Positions 12,716 to 25,802 of a stretch of 64,000 bases of DNA are shown in pieces. Every line of letters begins with the position of its first letter. Position 1 is the stretch's first letter. A model generated the notes under the pieces. That model ran no database searches, was not told the origin of the DNA, and was given only the letters and a program-made list of their open reading frames with translations. Position numbers and translations under genes: made by a program. The stretch spans positions 89,156,001 through 89,220,000 of the forward strand of contig JASDFA010000007.1 in assembly GCA_035772735.1 (NCBI GenBank). Direction: 5' to 3'. This stretch comes from Datura wrightii (lineage: Eukaryota > Streptophyta > Magnoliopsida > Solanales > Solanaceae).

Positions 12716-14409
12716 ACACTCTCAACTTAAGACTTTTGCATGTCCTCGGGCATTGAAAAAGAAAAATTAAACACAACGCTCAACTAGAAAATAAACTTAA
12801 GATACTATAGCAAAAACTCAAAAACAAATTTGTGCACTGTATATACAAACTCTATTGACCCTTCCTCTTGAAAAATCATCACCCAATGTATTACAAGCAA
12901 CATCAAAACATCATATTCAGGGATCAAGACATGTCATCTAGCTATCAACAAGCAATCAAGTCATCACCTATGTGTTTCACATAGACCAATGGTAAAAGCA
13001 AACATAATTCATGTACCTTCACAAAAAAAAGAAGTCCCTACTCTAGAATGAAGTATCAACTGAAATATGGGACTAGGAAAATGAAGCACTCACTCTCTCA
13101 AAGAACTGCAAGTATTATTGCTTCAGATACCATAGGCTTGCCCTTATTTTATCTGCTTTGGTTTGTTAGATGGTCAAATTAAGATGACTATAGGACTTGA
13201 TATGGATTGTAATGTAGTCTTAGGGCTGGACATGATAAAGATGAAAGATTTTATTAGTGACTATCCCTTCCTTGGCACTACATTCATTGGCTACACCATT
13301 CTCCTATTTCACCCTTCATTCTTTTTGTCTCCTTTTCTTCCCTTTTTCCCCTTTTATGAACATTTGCATGGATGAGGTGATTTGACATTTTTCAACACTT
13401 TCAAGCTATTTTGAATTTCTGTTCTTTTTTCAATATTCTTAAATTTTCAGCTTTTTACTTTTTCACCCCACCACACCTTATTTCTCACCATTTTTTATTC
13501 TCTTCTTTCTCTTTTCCTTCCTTTTCTCCCGTTCCCATCATTTATGCACCCCTACTTTAGCCACCCTCAACTTAAGAATTTTGCTTATGTTGAGGTTCAC
13601 AATATCCAAGGAAGGACCAGGGCCAAACAGGTTCACTATAAACAAATGGGTACGATTAGCAGGTAAATCAAAGAAATATGATCAATTAAGCCTCAAATTT
13701 GGAATCAAAGGATTCATGACACTTTGGTAGAGCAATATAGGATAAAAGTGAGCTAACACAAAAATGGCCTATGATCATATCCTAACTAACCTTCCTCAAC
13801 CTATGCAGGGACCAACCAGGCAAGTTCTAGAGCTTCAACAAAATTCTGCAACAAATACTAAGACCTCACTTACACATGGTACATGAACTATTTTCACTTT
13901 ACCTGTCTGGTTCCTACATGACTTAACAAGACTAGCACTATTAATAACTACATGACATAAAATGATTCACAGAAATCATACATTGTTATCACTAATTCAT
14001 AGCAAAATTTTTTAAACAAGGTCAATTTTTCAAAAACAACAAAAGTTAGTGCATATTCATTGGATGAGTATTCCTAAGTTACTTTCTAATCAAACAAAAA
14101 TCAGAACTAAAAACAAAAAATCCTAACACATACCGGTTCTACTAGATCGCATGTCTTAGAGAAAAGAAACATGGCAAGAAAAACCCTCAAGCGACCAAAA
14201 ATATCCCAAAAATACAAGTACACCCCACCTTTTTAAGGAATGAGCTTCGTCCCCAAGCACAAACTATAAGCTTGAATGGGAAAAGACATACCTGTGGCTA
14301 CTCAAACTTCGCCTCTGTCATCTCACGAAGGTGGTACCCCGCGATAGTAGTGGCACTAATGGTGGCCAGCGCAATCTATGGTGGAACAATGGGAGTAGTG
14401 GTACCCCCC
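12716..14409 (-). other. Family A 3' noncoding region
   Basis: No credible gene: the few open frames are short and hydrophobic or low-complexity. Read on the minus strand there are two CTTAAGTTGAG blocks, at 13564-13578 (CTTAAGTTGAGGGTGG) and next to the LTR at about 12718-12731 (the likely plus-strand primer). The first lies within a fold with 7-bp arms CCTCAAC/GTTGAGG. Copies L3 and 2b have paired purine blocks at the same two places with a different core sequence. The stretch at 13300-13560 is pyrimidine-rich on the plus strand. Confidence 0.5.
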
Positions 14410-15843
14410 TCAGTAACTAGCTGTTTGAACGGCCTCTATGGAAACTAGGGATGAATGTGGCTCACCCAAAGGGTCATGGCCACTAGCAAGCTCGGGTTGA
14501 GCTGTGGTGGAGCTTCCCGCTCCTCTAAATCTCTCATGCAGCTCAGTCATATGCTCTTCATGAGCTCGCATGCTCTCCGCTCTATCCCTCTTGCGCTCTT
14601 TCTTCTCATTCTTTCTCTTCTGTTTCACACTCTCCTCATCAGCATCTTCAGCAGCTCTCTTTTCGCCTTTATCATCGGCTGCAGTTGGCCCCCAGTATGC
14701 TGCCAAGTCAATATCCTCCTCAAGCTCTGCATCCAGGTCCAGAAGAGTGGGGGATGCTATAATAGTTGGTTTCCGTAAAGACAACTCAACGACTTGGCTC
14801 CGAAGAGCCCCCAACTCCGTACGGAGACTGCCGGTGTCTAACTGCTCCACCATCCTCAAGTTAAATCTTCTCTCAAAACTATCCAGGAGGGCATGAAGGG
14901 CCTGAGCTGCTGCATCTATCTCAAATTTGACCCATGGCTTTACATTCTCCATCATTGCCTGTATTTTGCGCTCGGCCATGGTCAATCTCTTTGCCAGCTT
15001 CTGGAGGAAATCCTACTGTACCAAGATGTACTCTACTGGAGTCTGAGTTTGTACATTGGGCAGTAGTGTAGCTGAGTTTATGGGAGCTGACTTTGAATGA
15101 CCGGCGATTGTAGCTGGTGTCTTTCTCTGCTTCTGAGTACTGGGGACATTCACCTGTACGTCCCCTATTGGCTGAGCTGCTGGGATGGCTGTGGGCAATC
15201 TGGATCTTCTTACCGGGTTTATCTCATCTCGCATAAGGCCTATATCAGCAATCCTTTAGCCTCTGATCAATCTCTCATCACCCCGCTGTACTCTCCCCTC
15301 CCTACACAAACTATATACAAGGCTCGGGAATGGGATACTAGTGCTTATTTCCACTGCCCTGTCTCGTATCTCGGTAGCTATGATCCTCGAGATTTTAAGA
15401 GGGTAACGGGATATTAGACATGCCACCAATGCTGCTCTATCTGCACTCAACGTGTTATCATTGATTATGGGTGCTAATCGATGTCTCACCAATGTCGATC
15501 AAGCCTTTGCGATGAAATTCAATGAGTTCTTTGTCACCTTCTTTCCACCTGAAACCCACTCAACCTCATCCTTGTTCTCAACTATAACCTCCGCTAGCCA
15601 TTGCGACTTCCTCTGTCGCTCACCCCTGCTCAGACTCCTGATCTGCTTCATCGCCTCAACCCAGTAATCATACTCTAGGGTTATCCTAGTTGGTCTGAAC
15701 TGAGGTCCATAAAACATCCATGCAATAGTCCGATCAGATACATCAACTACTCGCCCTCAGACTAGAACACTCTCCAAGCAAGGCTTCTCCTTTATCTTTT
15801 GCCCCTCCTTTGATTTCTCCTCCATTGTGGCCAGGTAGTTGGC
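14410..15843 (-). pseudogene. Family A second ORF, C-terminal part
   Basis: One reading frame runs through the whole segment, broken only by stops near 15757, 15499, 15256 and 15013. It contains V-D-V-S-D-R-T-I, a W-L-V-R-H-R-L-like region and R-A-A-L-V-A-C-L-I, which line up with the second ORF of copies L3 and 2b and with the plant family annotated as 'putative plant transposon protein' (Pfam Transposase_32, from memory). The tail (14410-14985) is rich in K, E and R and probably forms a coiled coil. Its function is unknown. The frame is exactly continuous with 36187-36745 once one GTAGA copy is removed. Confidence 0.7.
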
Positions 15844-15848
15844 GTAGA

Positions 15849-16693
15849 TGTCATGCCCCGCCTTAGGGGGTATGACTGGCACCTGGTGCCTTCTTAGGAC
15901 CTGAACTGCTAGACTACTGAGCCTAAGCACATCTGGTGCCTGGCTGGCTCTAACTCAGATTCAAGGAATCAATGGGCTATATAACGGCTGTAAATACAGC
16001 CTCTGGCCGACTGGGCCTATAGCCACCTGTATTGTAACATTAGCTAACTAGAATCATACTCACAAGGGGGGAAACCTATGCGGGCCGACAAGGACACCAT
16101 GCTATCTAGTTATCTGTAACTCAATAATAGAATACTGAATAACTACGTGACCGGCTAGGTCACCACTACTATCAGACTATGGCCCCACACGGCCAACATA
16201 ATCAACAATGCTAAACAGCTAAACAAAACGCATGGCCTCACACGACCGGCACAACTAATCGCAGGGAGATGAATATATACAATCTGCAAGCCTCTATGAG
16301 TACTGATGAAATGGTCGGGACAGGGCCCCGGCCTACCCATGCTGTACAATAAAAGAAAATGAACTACACCTCTGAATATCAAGCTCCGGATGACAGGAGC
16401 TGATGACTCTATAAGCTGGCTCGAATCACGAGGGATCGCCTCCTCGTCTATGAGTACCTACTGGCAAGTAATGCAGCGCCCCAAACAGGCGTCCGTACCA
16501 CTGGTACTGAGTATGCAAAGCAACTGGATACAACTGAATACAAATAACATAACTAGCAATGCTGAATAGCAGGAGATAACTGAATTTGTAAGAACTAATA
16601 CGAACTGAATCAGACTTTCTGTGTTGTGATAGGGCAGGAGCGTACCTATAGATGTGGTGGCCTGCTGTCTATTAACTAATATATAGCACATAA

Positions 16694-16763
<70 letters not shown>

Positions 16764-17347
16764 CAAACAAGAGCCAATACCAACCCCCATAAGCCGGATG
16801 GCGCCAAGTAAGAAAACAATCTATATACCCCTACTCGGGTCAAAACCAACCCAAAATAAGTCACTCCACTCATCTACTACCTACGAGCACCTCTGCCGGC
16901 CCCTTGGGTCTCCGGCTCGAGCCATAGCCTCCGATATAAACAACCGTGTCTGAGTTCGGAGGACTCCTATACTATATCTGTAACTGTAACTGTATCTGAA
17001 TCTCTTCCTTGGGCACTTGTGCACAACAGGGCTATCTGTACTGTAATGCTGATAAGCCTGATATGGGGAAAGCTTGATCCCATCTTCGTCCAAACTGGGG
17101 ACGGCATGCCACTCCTTGGAGTGACGTAAACCCACCCGCTCAGTGGGCGACAAAGTTACCAACCCAGGGGCAGCGAGGATGCTCAAAAGGGTGCCCTCAC
17201 GACACAACCAAGTCTCAACAAACAATAAGCACATATATAGAAAGCATGTTTAAACTGAAAAATGCTATCTGAATTCTGATTTCTTATTCTGATCTCTTTC
17301 TGTATTATACTAATTCTCATTCTACTTTATACTGAAATTGTGTTCTT
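15849..17347 (-). repeat. 3' LTR of the 15849-36181 element, left part
   Basis: Starts TGTCATGCCCC. It is homologous to 33630-35075. Contains a long (TA)n run at 16697-16762. Continuity is broken at 17347 by copy L3, whose left target copy is TTCTT at 17343-17347. Open frames here, including a Y-I repeat frame over the (TA)n, are not genes. Confidence 0.88.
16697..16762. repeat. (TA)n microsatellite in the 3' LTR
   Basis: About 64 bases of TA; the sister LTR has about 16 at 34479-34494. Confidence 0.95.
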
Positions 17348-18776
17348 TGTCCGGTGCTTTGGTTAGGGGTTAAAAACCGACACGCAAGTGCATGTGGTCA
17401 AACAAGTAATAAAGTGGCTAAGTAAGCCAAGTATCGAACCAAGGAGACTCTGGATAAGTAAAAATTGCTCAAGTATACTATATTCTATCTTACTTCTATA
17501 TATGCTGACAACAACGTAACCACAAGTTAAATAATTGTGGTTTATAAATTATATACTAAAACTATTAACAACTATCTACTTTGAATTGAAACTATGGATA
17601 TGAGCATGCCAAGGTTAAGAACATGTAATGAACTTGATTCTAATCATAATTTGGTTAATTTTCTCTTCCTGTTGCTAGCCAAGAACATTAGCCAAGAGAT
17701 TAAAACTCTCGTATTTAATCTCACTTAAGAATCATAAACCATCCGTCTACATTTCTGTGATCAAATGCAATTTATGACCTAGCAATACAATTCCGGTTCC
17801 TAAATTGACTAATACGGCTTTCAAGTATATTTCTATCAAGAAAGCACATCAAAACCCAATTTTCCCAAATCATGTTAAGAACAATACCCTATTAATTCAC
17901 AACTTTCCAATTTCGTGCTCTCTCGAGTGAAATCGGACTTTTTAGATGTACATTAATGTCAGCCACACACTAATGCAGTAGAAACAAGAATTAATAGAAC
18001 AACATGGAAGAAGAAGATGAAAAACCATAAAATTCAATAATCAAAATTCATCACCATTTTTCATAACCTCAGCAAGTAAGAGAATTAGCCACTCATTTGT
18101 GGATTAATCATCCTCAAACAAGTGTTAATCATACAAACAATTGATTGAAAGAAGAAGGAAAGAGAGAAAAACCCTTAGCTTTTTCGTCCCTCAACTGCCT
18201 GTAACCCACGTCCTTGCTCCACCAAGTCTGAATTAATTAAAAATAACCCTAAGTGTTCTATTTATACTAGTGGGAATTTTTCCCAGAATAACAAGCAACG
18301 TGTCACGGAGGGTAACGCGAAGCACTGCCTCCATGACACGGCGTGGACGCGGACCCTTTCTGGAAATTTAGGGTCCAGGAATAAAGCTTCAACGTGGCAC
18401 GGCAGGCAACGCGGAGTATTGCCTCCGTGCCACGGAGCTGTCGCGAGGCTCCACTGGAAATTGGCAAATTATTCACCCTCCAGGCAGTGTGCCTCCGCGA
18501 TGGTAGCGTGACACGGCTCCATCGCGGAGCCCCTTTATATTGTGCAGTCCAATGCCTTTTTCGTGCTCGAATCCAAGTCCAACTCCGATATTGTTCCAAC
18601 ATGCATTTTAGCTCCTCGAAATCACATTTTACCTACAAAACAATGCTAATCATGTTGGTTAGTATAAATTCACATTTTATTACCAATTACATGAAAATGT
18701 ATACACATTGCACAATAAACAAGGCGAAAATGATACATTTGAGTATCACTTGGGCATATAAATCTTCCCAAGATCA
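17348..18776 (-). repeat. 3' LTR of copy L3
   Basis: Plus-strand ends TGTCCGGTGC and CCAAGATCA. CpG-rich inverted repeats (18299-18530) lie upstream, on the minus strand, of a TATAAATAG box (18258-18266). Frames reading through the inverted repeats on both strands are not genes. Confidence 0.9.
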
Positions 18777-18812
18777 CTTAACCCACACTTAAATCTTTGT
18801 TCGTCCTCGAAC
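18777..18812 (-). promoter_or_regulatory. 3' purine block and GTTCGAGGACGAAC hairpin of L3
   Basis: Minus strand: hairpin 18799-18812 (arms GTTCG/CGAAC, loop AGGA), then AAGATTTAAGTGTGGGTTAAG up to the LTR edge. This is the likely plus-strand primer site. Confidence 0.65.
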
Positions 18813-20636
18813 AACAAATACACAATTCATGCAAATTACATCCCAACCTTCGCCACTATGGTGCGACAATTTACGCTACGGTCATCCCGATCATTCAATA
18901 TTGTAAATCATCAAGAAAACATGCATGGTCTTACAATGCAATGACCTTTAATACATCAAGACTTCCTAGACTTTAAGAATTGACCCTCGATATCGGCAAA
19001 CTCATGCAAATAAGCTAATCAAGATATCTGACATGAACATCAATCTTTCATCAAGCATGTGCCCTCAAAACTCAAGAGAATCTTCCCCTTTTTGTTCATG
19101 TGACACACAAACATTAAAGTAGGGGCATGTAAAAATTAATTTCACTCTCTCTCCCAAAAGAATTCACATGCATCATGTCATGACCCATAGGCTTGCCCTT
19201 AGTGTATTACTCCACTAATATAAAGAAATGCAATGTAAGATCACGTAGGACTTTAATGGGTTGTAATGGAAGTTATGGAACTAGTATCTATTGGATCAGC
19301 CAATAATAGTCACTAGCATCCTTAAGCGCCTTTTCAACACATTCCCATCAACTCATGGACATTGTTTCTCTCTTTTCTTTTTTTTTTCATCATCCATTTC
19401 ATGCTGGTTTACTTTCGTATGGCCCATTTCACCCAACACACTTGACATGACAACAAAGGTTTTTCATGCACCTTCATTATCATTTAATTATAACAAGTGC
19501 ACCCTCCACCTTTTTCTTTTCTTTCCTCACTCTGCTTTTCTTTTTCTTTCCACTATTCTCACTCTTTGACACTTTGGGAAAAATTTTTCTGTTCTTCTTA
19601 AGCGCTTAAGAGTTTTGTATAGACTTTACGGCTAATGAAAAGAAAGAATTAAGCTTAGTTTATACAATTTTGGACAAAAGAAAGAAAGAATCGGCTAAAG
19701 GCTCAACGGGCTGACTAGGGTATACAATCACATAAAAAGGAGAGTATGACAAGAAAAAAAAATAGAAACTCTCGGTAAATAACAAAGAAATGCCTACATC
19801 CTTTCCAACACTACACCTCATTCATTTCGTTTTGTACACACACCAGGCAAGTTCTAGACACTTCACAATAGCATGGACTAACAATACCTCACTTAACACT
19901 TTATGCACATGCTCGATTCAAGATGCATTCACAGACTCTTTAATTAGCCAATTACATGAATTCAAAATTTAAGCCTCAATCACACCGAATCAAATTCTAC
20001 AGCCAAGGTAACTCAACATATTTACAAAATTGCATGCTTTCATACGAATCACTTTTACATTTTGAATATCAGTTACAACACACAACCAACATTTCACAAC
20101 CATATAGTAACTACAGGTTCCGTGATGCAATCCACCAAAGAAGAACTGAAAATAAATTAAAATCACTACTCCTACCGACTACATTTCCCTTAAGACGGTC
20201 ATCATCCATCCATCATAGGGAACGGTCACTAACTATGATGTCGGTTCAATGGGACTATTCTCGGTAAAAGAACGGAAAACAAACTCCGAGAAACCCAAAA
20301 ATAAAAATTGAAAAATTTTGCAAACATCGATAATTTTGATGGAAAAGTATTTACAAAATATTTTAATCTGTACAAAATATTTTCGCAAAATTTTAAAAAT
20401 ATCGATCATTTCGATAGAGAAAAAAAACATAAGAAAATATTTACAAAATTTTTTACAGACTTAGCTGGCAAACCACAACATTTCACAACACACATCATCA
20501 ATTACCACAAATATATACAGATACAAACCAGTTTGCACTTCACAAACAAAGGGGAACATAAACATACAAAACAAAACAAAACAGAGGAAAAACATACAGC
20601 AAACCAGCCTAGCCCCAACACCTAACAATTTCCCAC
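18813..20636 (-). other. L3 conserved 3' noncoding region
   Basis: 1.8 kb without a credible gene, but matching 43751-45519 of copy 2b along its length. It contains the perfect 14-bp palindrome CTTAAGCGCTTAAG (19597-19610) and an AT-rich region (20290-20450) with two diverged copies of a unit holding ATCGAT and ATATTTTGTAAA-like words. An inverted repeat (arms TTCTCGG/CCGAGAA) lies at about 20258-20296. Confidence 0.6.
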
Positions 20637-20670
20637 CCCACACTTAAATCGAACACTGTCCCCAGTGTTC
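20637..20670 (-). promoter_or_regulatory. Internal hairpin plus purine block after L3 ORF2
   Basis: Minus strand: an 8-bp-arm hairpin (arms GAACACTG/CAGTGTTC, loop 4) at 20651-20670, then GATTTAAGTGTGGGGTGGG at 20633-20651. It has the same layout as the terminal purine block of this element. Confidence 0.6.
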
Positions 20671-21937
20671 ACAAAAATTTACAATCACACAAAATTTGGG
20701 TGGTGAAACTCCCTGATAAGTCGAAATATTTGACTTCTTCATTCGGTGCTGCTGCCTCATCGCCCATGTCCGAGTCACCTCCATCGTCGGTATCGGACTC
20801 CACATCGGAGTCCTCCCGACGTGTCTCCTCGTCCGTGGGGACATTATCTTCAGTGGGCTCTACAAAGGCTGGCCCCACTCGGTATAGGGCCCTGGCATTT
20901 TCGCCAAATGGGTAATCCAGCTCGAGCTGCCATAATTCCTCCTCCGTGGCTGGTCTCCCACCGATCCGAAGCTGGAGCATTTGCATACCAAACATCCATG
21001 CCATGTACTGGTCGTCAAGAGCATGTCGCTCGCCAAGCATCAGCACTGGTCCGTGTGTGGTGTCGTGGGCCTTAGTTTTAGTCACGTCAAGGGCCCTCCG
21101 CTCCAACTGCGGGATGTAGTCCAAAGCCTCTTCCTCGACGTCGAGGCCCCGGAGAAAGGTGGTGATAAGTCCGCCGAACCCATACTTGTGGCCCTGGTGT
21201 AGTCGGGCTCTCATCATGGAGGATATGATGACTGCCCCAACATTAATCTCTAGCCCTTTCATCAAAGCATACACCAGGCAGACACGGTCCCGGGTCACAT
21301 CAGTCATGTGCACCCCCGGGATTAAACACGAACAGACTATCTTCAGCCATATTCTGGCCTCCCTGTTCATTTGAGAATACGGCAGAGTCTGGTGGTAACC
21401 CCTCTCCTTATGTCTGCTCCATCTGGCTGTGGATCGAGCCCCACACAATGTGTGTCTGATATCGGCATATGGTGGGGTGATGTTCAGCTGGCGGAGAACG
21501 TGGGCGTCTGTGTCCCGCGCTCCAATAATGGCATTCAATTGCTGGGGTTCCAGAGTGACAATCTGCCCTCTGATCTTGATTGTGTGGCTTCTGATTGCTG
21601 GGTTCCAATTTGCATAGAACTCTCGGACTAGATGTAGGTTGCATTCCTTGGGCTCCTGAAATATGAAGGTGAGCCCAACTGCCTCGATCCTTTGCACTAT
21701 GCAGGGGAACTCCTGTGCTAGTGGTTCCCGTGCAATATGCTCCTCGGGGAAGTATTTGTTTTCCTTGTGTTTGGTGTACCACTTCTTCCCTTCATCGGTT
21801 ACCCACCTCGTTTCGTATTGGCGGCGTTGGCCGCGCGGAACTGCTGGTGCAGCTAGGACTGCTGTGCCCAGTCTAAGTCATTTTCTCCCGGTGCCTGAAG
21901 TAGATGCACCCTTACCCTTATCCTGCCTACTTGCCAT
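20669..21937 (-). pseudogene. Second ORF of copy L3 (broken)
   Basis: Start ATG at 21935-21937 after CAG|GTACA. TGA at codon 20 (21878-21880) stops it; beyond that the frame is readable and from 21697 downwards is open for 342 codons. It aligns residue for residue with the intact ORF of copy 2b (V-R-E-F-Y-A-N-W, P-Q-Q-L-N-A-I, L-E-I-N-V-G-A-V) and shares its acidic tail. The stop codon used in 2b has become TTA here, so the frame runs on through part of the hairpin to 20669. Function unknown. Confidence 0.8.
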
Positions 21938-21942
21938 TGTAC

Positions 21943-22643
21943 CTGCCAATACAAATAAACAAGCGCAATGTCAAGCTAAATGCATATTAGCTTCGGCTAA
22001 GGTCGGGTTAAGCTAAGTTTACCCCACACTTAGTCCTTAGCTATGGTTACGATACTACGGCAAGGATCACTTTATTTACACCAAAAACAAACAACTATAC
22101 AATTTATGCGTAGTGCGTTCGCAAAGAAAATTTCGACGGTATACTTTAGCGTACTACTCAGACTTCATACAGCTAATCCCAATCCTACCATCGCTAGCAA
22201 TTCAACTATCGCACTTAGCAAAGAGAACAACAAAACAAAAACAACAACAAAAATTCTATGTACATATGAACCTATATAACCAACCAAATCGAACAATTTT
22301 CACATTTTCCCAAAACCCGAGAATTCGTCGTCTATTACATTCAAATAATATTTACAACGACTTATCACAATTCACAAGCACACCCCGACATATAATTCAC
22401 CAATTTACCAAGTTACCCATCTCGATTTCAACAACCCAAGCCCTAGAATTGAATTTCACAATCAAATTCGAATCATTCACGCACTCGACAAGTTCAAACG
22501 CTCATTACAACATTCCGAACATTTATCAATCAAAGAATAACTCAATTTCATGCTAAATTTCTACTTAGGGTGATTTATCTCACCTCCCATGCTCAAATTC
22601 GACTAAAATTGACAAAAACTTGAGAGAGAATAGGAAAACATAC
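21943..22643 (-). other. Predicted 701-base intron before L3 ORF2
   Basis: Donor GAG|GTATGT at 22643, acceptor TTGGCAG at 21943-21949, 5 bases before the ATG. It is AT-rich with no ORF of note, and contains a third AAGTGTGGGGT copy (minus, about 22020-22032). Position and length match copy 2b. Confidence 0.55.
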
Positions 22644-23235
22644 CTCGTAGTTGACAAACCGAAGAAAACTCGATAATTTCTTTGCTTAACACCGTGCACA
22701 TTGATGGGAGAGGGAAATTTGGGTGTTTGGGCGCGGAGAAGTGAGAAAATGAGGGAAAAGGGAATAAAATCGGGGTTTAAAATGAAGGGAAACACGCGGG
22801 TCACCCGGCAACCCGGTGTGACCCGTCACAAATTATAGGGCAATGTGTCACGGAGTGCATCGCGGTGCACTACCTCCGTGACACGAAGCCATCGCGATGG
22901 CTCACTGGAATTTTTAAAAATTCCAGATTAAACCTCAACGTGTCACGGAGGGTAACGCAGAGGTCCTCCTCCGTGACACGGAGCCATCGCCCCAGCTCAC
23001 TGTCTCTTCATTTTATTCATTTTTTCATACCTTGCCTTTTCCTTCACGATTCCGTGCACATTTTTCTCCGTTTGACCTGCCAATCACCTTACTAAACAAA
23101 ATTGGTTAGATTAATAGATTTCACTACTAACATGAAAAATACTAACTAAAACGAAAATTTTGTACTAAATCAAGAAAAAGAAAATTAAAATAAAATCTAA
23201 TTACACTTTACAAAATAAAAGAAAAAAATATTTTT
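22644..23235 (-). promoter_or_regulatory. L3 internal promoter-like region
   Basis: Reading on the minus strand: two CpG-rich inverted repeats built on GTGTCACGGAGG/CCTCCGTGACAC (about 23000-22841), an AT box (TTTTAAACC, 22776-22784), a short pyrimidine-rich leader, then the splice donor. The inverted repeats closely match those upstream of the TATA box in this element's LTRs. Inferred promoter and leader exon for the second ORF. Confidence 0.5.
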
Positions 23236-23253
23236 CACGGGTTGCCTCCCGTG
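23236..23253 (-). promoter_or_regulatory. CACGGGAGGCAACCCGTG hairpin, L3
   Basis: Perfect 6-bp stem (CACGGG/CCCGTG) with a 6-base loop, 52 bases after the protease stop. It is identical to 41081-41098 in copy 2b. Confidence 0.7.
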
Positions 23254-23304
23254 CAGCGCCTGGTTTACCGTCGCGGCTCGACGTCCCTTATGCTCAATTG
23301 TCCA

Positions 23305-25665
23305 CTAGGGTGATGGACGATTTCTCACGACATTGTCCTCCCCCCAGTAGTGCTCACCCTTATCTGGTGATCTTCCACTCAACTCTCGGGAATCATCCAT
23401 TTGATTAGCATTCCCATGATCAATTACATTGATCACCGAGAGTTCTTCATTCACCATCGGGAGCTTGGGTGCTTTGTACACATCGAACACCTCTACCTTG
23501 TCATGTGCTCGCATTGTAAGTTGACCCGCAGCCACGTCGATTAATGCTTTTCCGGTTGCCAAGAAAGGTCGTCCCAAAATAAATGGGACTTCCGAGTCTG
23601 GTTTAAAATCCAGAACAATAAAATATACCGGGAAAATTAGGGAGCCTACTTGCACAAGCACATCCTCAACAATGCCATCCGGCCTAGCTAAGGATCTGTC
23701 TGCCAACTGCAAGATTACGGTTGTAGGTCTAGGACTCCCTAAACCTAACTTTCTGAATACCGAAGATGGCATCAGATTTATGCTCGCCCCCAAGTCACAC
23801 AATCCACGAGCTCGGATACTCTGCCCAATAGTAAGGTGGATAGTAAAACTTCCAGGGTCTTTTAGCTTCGTAGGCAGTCTATTTTGGATCCGGGAAGTGC
23901 ATTCCTCCGTCAAAGCTACCGTGGCATACTCAGTCAAACGACTTTTGTTGGCCACGATGTCTTTAATATATTTGGCATATTTTGGCACTCCCTGCAAGAC
24001 ATCAACAAGAGGTAAATTAACATGTACCTGTTTAAGCACCTCCATAAATTTCTTTAAACACGCCTCCTCTTTGTGTTTCTTGAGTCGTTGAGGGAATGGG
24101 GGTGGAGGTCTTTCTGATTCTGCTTCTTTGGTCTTCCCCCTATCCGAAGTTTGTTCTCCCTCAACATCTGCTGCTCCTGACTTTTGAGGTGGTCTTTCTG
24201 GTTCCACCTCCTTCAGCTGCAAACCACTCCTTGTGGTCACTACATTCACCTACTTCGGATTTTGATCCGTGTCGCTAGGCAGTCCTCCTCTGGGCCTTGT
24301 GTTTTGGGCACTAGCAAATTGCCCAAATTGATACTCAAGAGCCTTGGTCACTAACTGATTATTTTTCACTTCGGCTGCCAATTTAACATAGTCAGCCTGC
24401 AATTGCGCCTGATTAGCGATCATGGTCTTGAACATCTCCTCAATGCTAGGTGATGGTGGTGGAGGAGGGCCATTGTAATTTCTGAATTGAGGTTGGTAGT
24501 TCTGTTGCCCTCCTTGAATTCTTGGCATCCCCTGACCCAAACTTTTGCCTTGTTGGTTGTTGCTACCCCACGAAAAATTTGGATGGTTCCTCCAATTTGA
24601 TTTGTAGCCGCTACCAAACTGCTGCTGATTTCTTTGTGCATTGCCCACAACGTTAACAGAATTTGGGTTTGCTCCACAGCACTCAGCTGAGTGCTCACTG
24701 CTGCCACACACTTCACACCACATTTGCTGGACCGTATTGACTGAAGCTGAAGGCTGGTTCAAGTTCATATTGCTGAAGTGGTTGTTCAATTGATTCTGCA
24801 AGGCAGCTATCTGTGCAGCGATAGCTGTAAATCCATCCACTTCAAGCACTCCTGCTGCTTTCCTGCTCTACCTCGAGATGAATCAGCATTCCATTCTGGA
24901 TTGCCCTGTGAAATCCGGTTTAGCAAAGTGTACAGCTCCTCATAAGTCTTTTCCAACGCTTGCCCTCCAGCTGTTGAGTCTAACAAAATTTTAGTATGGG
25001 GTTCCAAACCCTCAATAAATGTGTGTACCAACACCTCATTGGACTGATGATGATGAGGACAGTCCCGCAACATGGATTTGAATCTTTCCCAGGCTTGATA
25101 TAAATTTTCTCCCTCCCTCTGTTTGAAACATAGAATTTGACTTCTAAGTCTGGCTGTTTTACCAGAGGGAAAAAATCTTATCAAGAACTTCCGTGCTAGA
25201 TCATCCCACTTTGAGATAGAATTTGGTGGCTCAGCTTTTAACCACCTCTTGGCTTCACCAAGTAATGAGAATGGAAATAGTGTGAGCCGAACATAATCAG
25301 GTGACACTCCAGCGGGTATATAAGTGTCACTTATCTCCAAAAAATTTCTGGAGATGTTGTTGTGGGTCTTCATGAGGGAGACCGATAAATTGCCCGCTTG
25401 TGTGCAATATTTGCACCATGTTCTGCTTAAGTTCAAATCTCCCACCAGGCTCGGGTTTGCAGATACTTGAATGTACATTGTTGGCATGTAGGATTGCCAC
25501 CTCGCGAACCGGCCTTGCTGCTGCTTTGTCGGGCACTAACACTTCCCTCACAACCGGTGGATTTTGTTGCTCCATAATAGTCTGTCTGAGCAACTGCAGC
25601 TTCTTTTGTAGAGCTTCTCTGCGTTTACTATGAAATTCACGTTCAGGCTCTATATAAGATTCCAC
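23305..25665 (-). pseudogene. Gag-protease of copy L3 (broken)
   Basis: Gag: the capsid-like part has F-P-F-S-L-L-G-E-A-K-R-W-L and Y-Q-A-W-E-R-F-K; then a C-E-V-C-G-S-S-E-H knuckle-like motif and a Q/N-rich linker. Protease: D-L-G-A-S at 23782-23796 and I-L-G-R-P-F-L-A-T-G. Frameshifts near 25330 and 24850 and a TAG at about 24250 break the chain into four pieces. It ends soon after the protease, without RT. It is the sister of the less damaged 2b gene. Confidence 0.85.
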
Positions 25666-25802
25666 CAGCTCCTTGTCCTATGCCAGTGTTCACAGAAATC
25701 ATGTCTGCAAAATATAGGCTAAGACCAAGTTGTCAACACTTAAGAAAATAAAGTAAAAATACAGTAAATTTACACTTAACACAATTTCACCAATTGCCTA
25801 GT

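Noticed and set aside
13163..13375. A 70-codon ORF with a hydrophobic, Phe/Pro-rich end as a small host gene
   Set aside because: It lies in the family A 3' noncoding region, is driven by pyrimidine-rich sequence, and has no counterpart in related elements.
14455..14896. Two overlapping plus-strand frames of about 107 codons
   Set aside because: They are antisense to the K/E/R-rich tail of family A ORF2, whose reversed codons give Ser/Leu-rich frames without stops.
16458..16873. Open frames coding long Y-I repeats on the minus strand
   Set aside because: They are translations of the (TA)n microsatellite inside an LTR, in two frames, with no conserved flanking protein.
18299..18530. Spaced GC-rich repeats as a CRISPR-like array
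   Set aside because: The units are inverted repeats of unequal spacing inside an LTR, in a plant genome context; no uniform spacers or cas genes.
18394..18792. A 132-codon plus-strand frame in L3's LTR, with a near-identical one at 26870-27283
   Set aside because: Its presence in both LTRs reflects LTR duplication. It reads antisense through the inverted repeats, and the two ends differ where the LTR stops.
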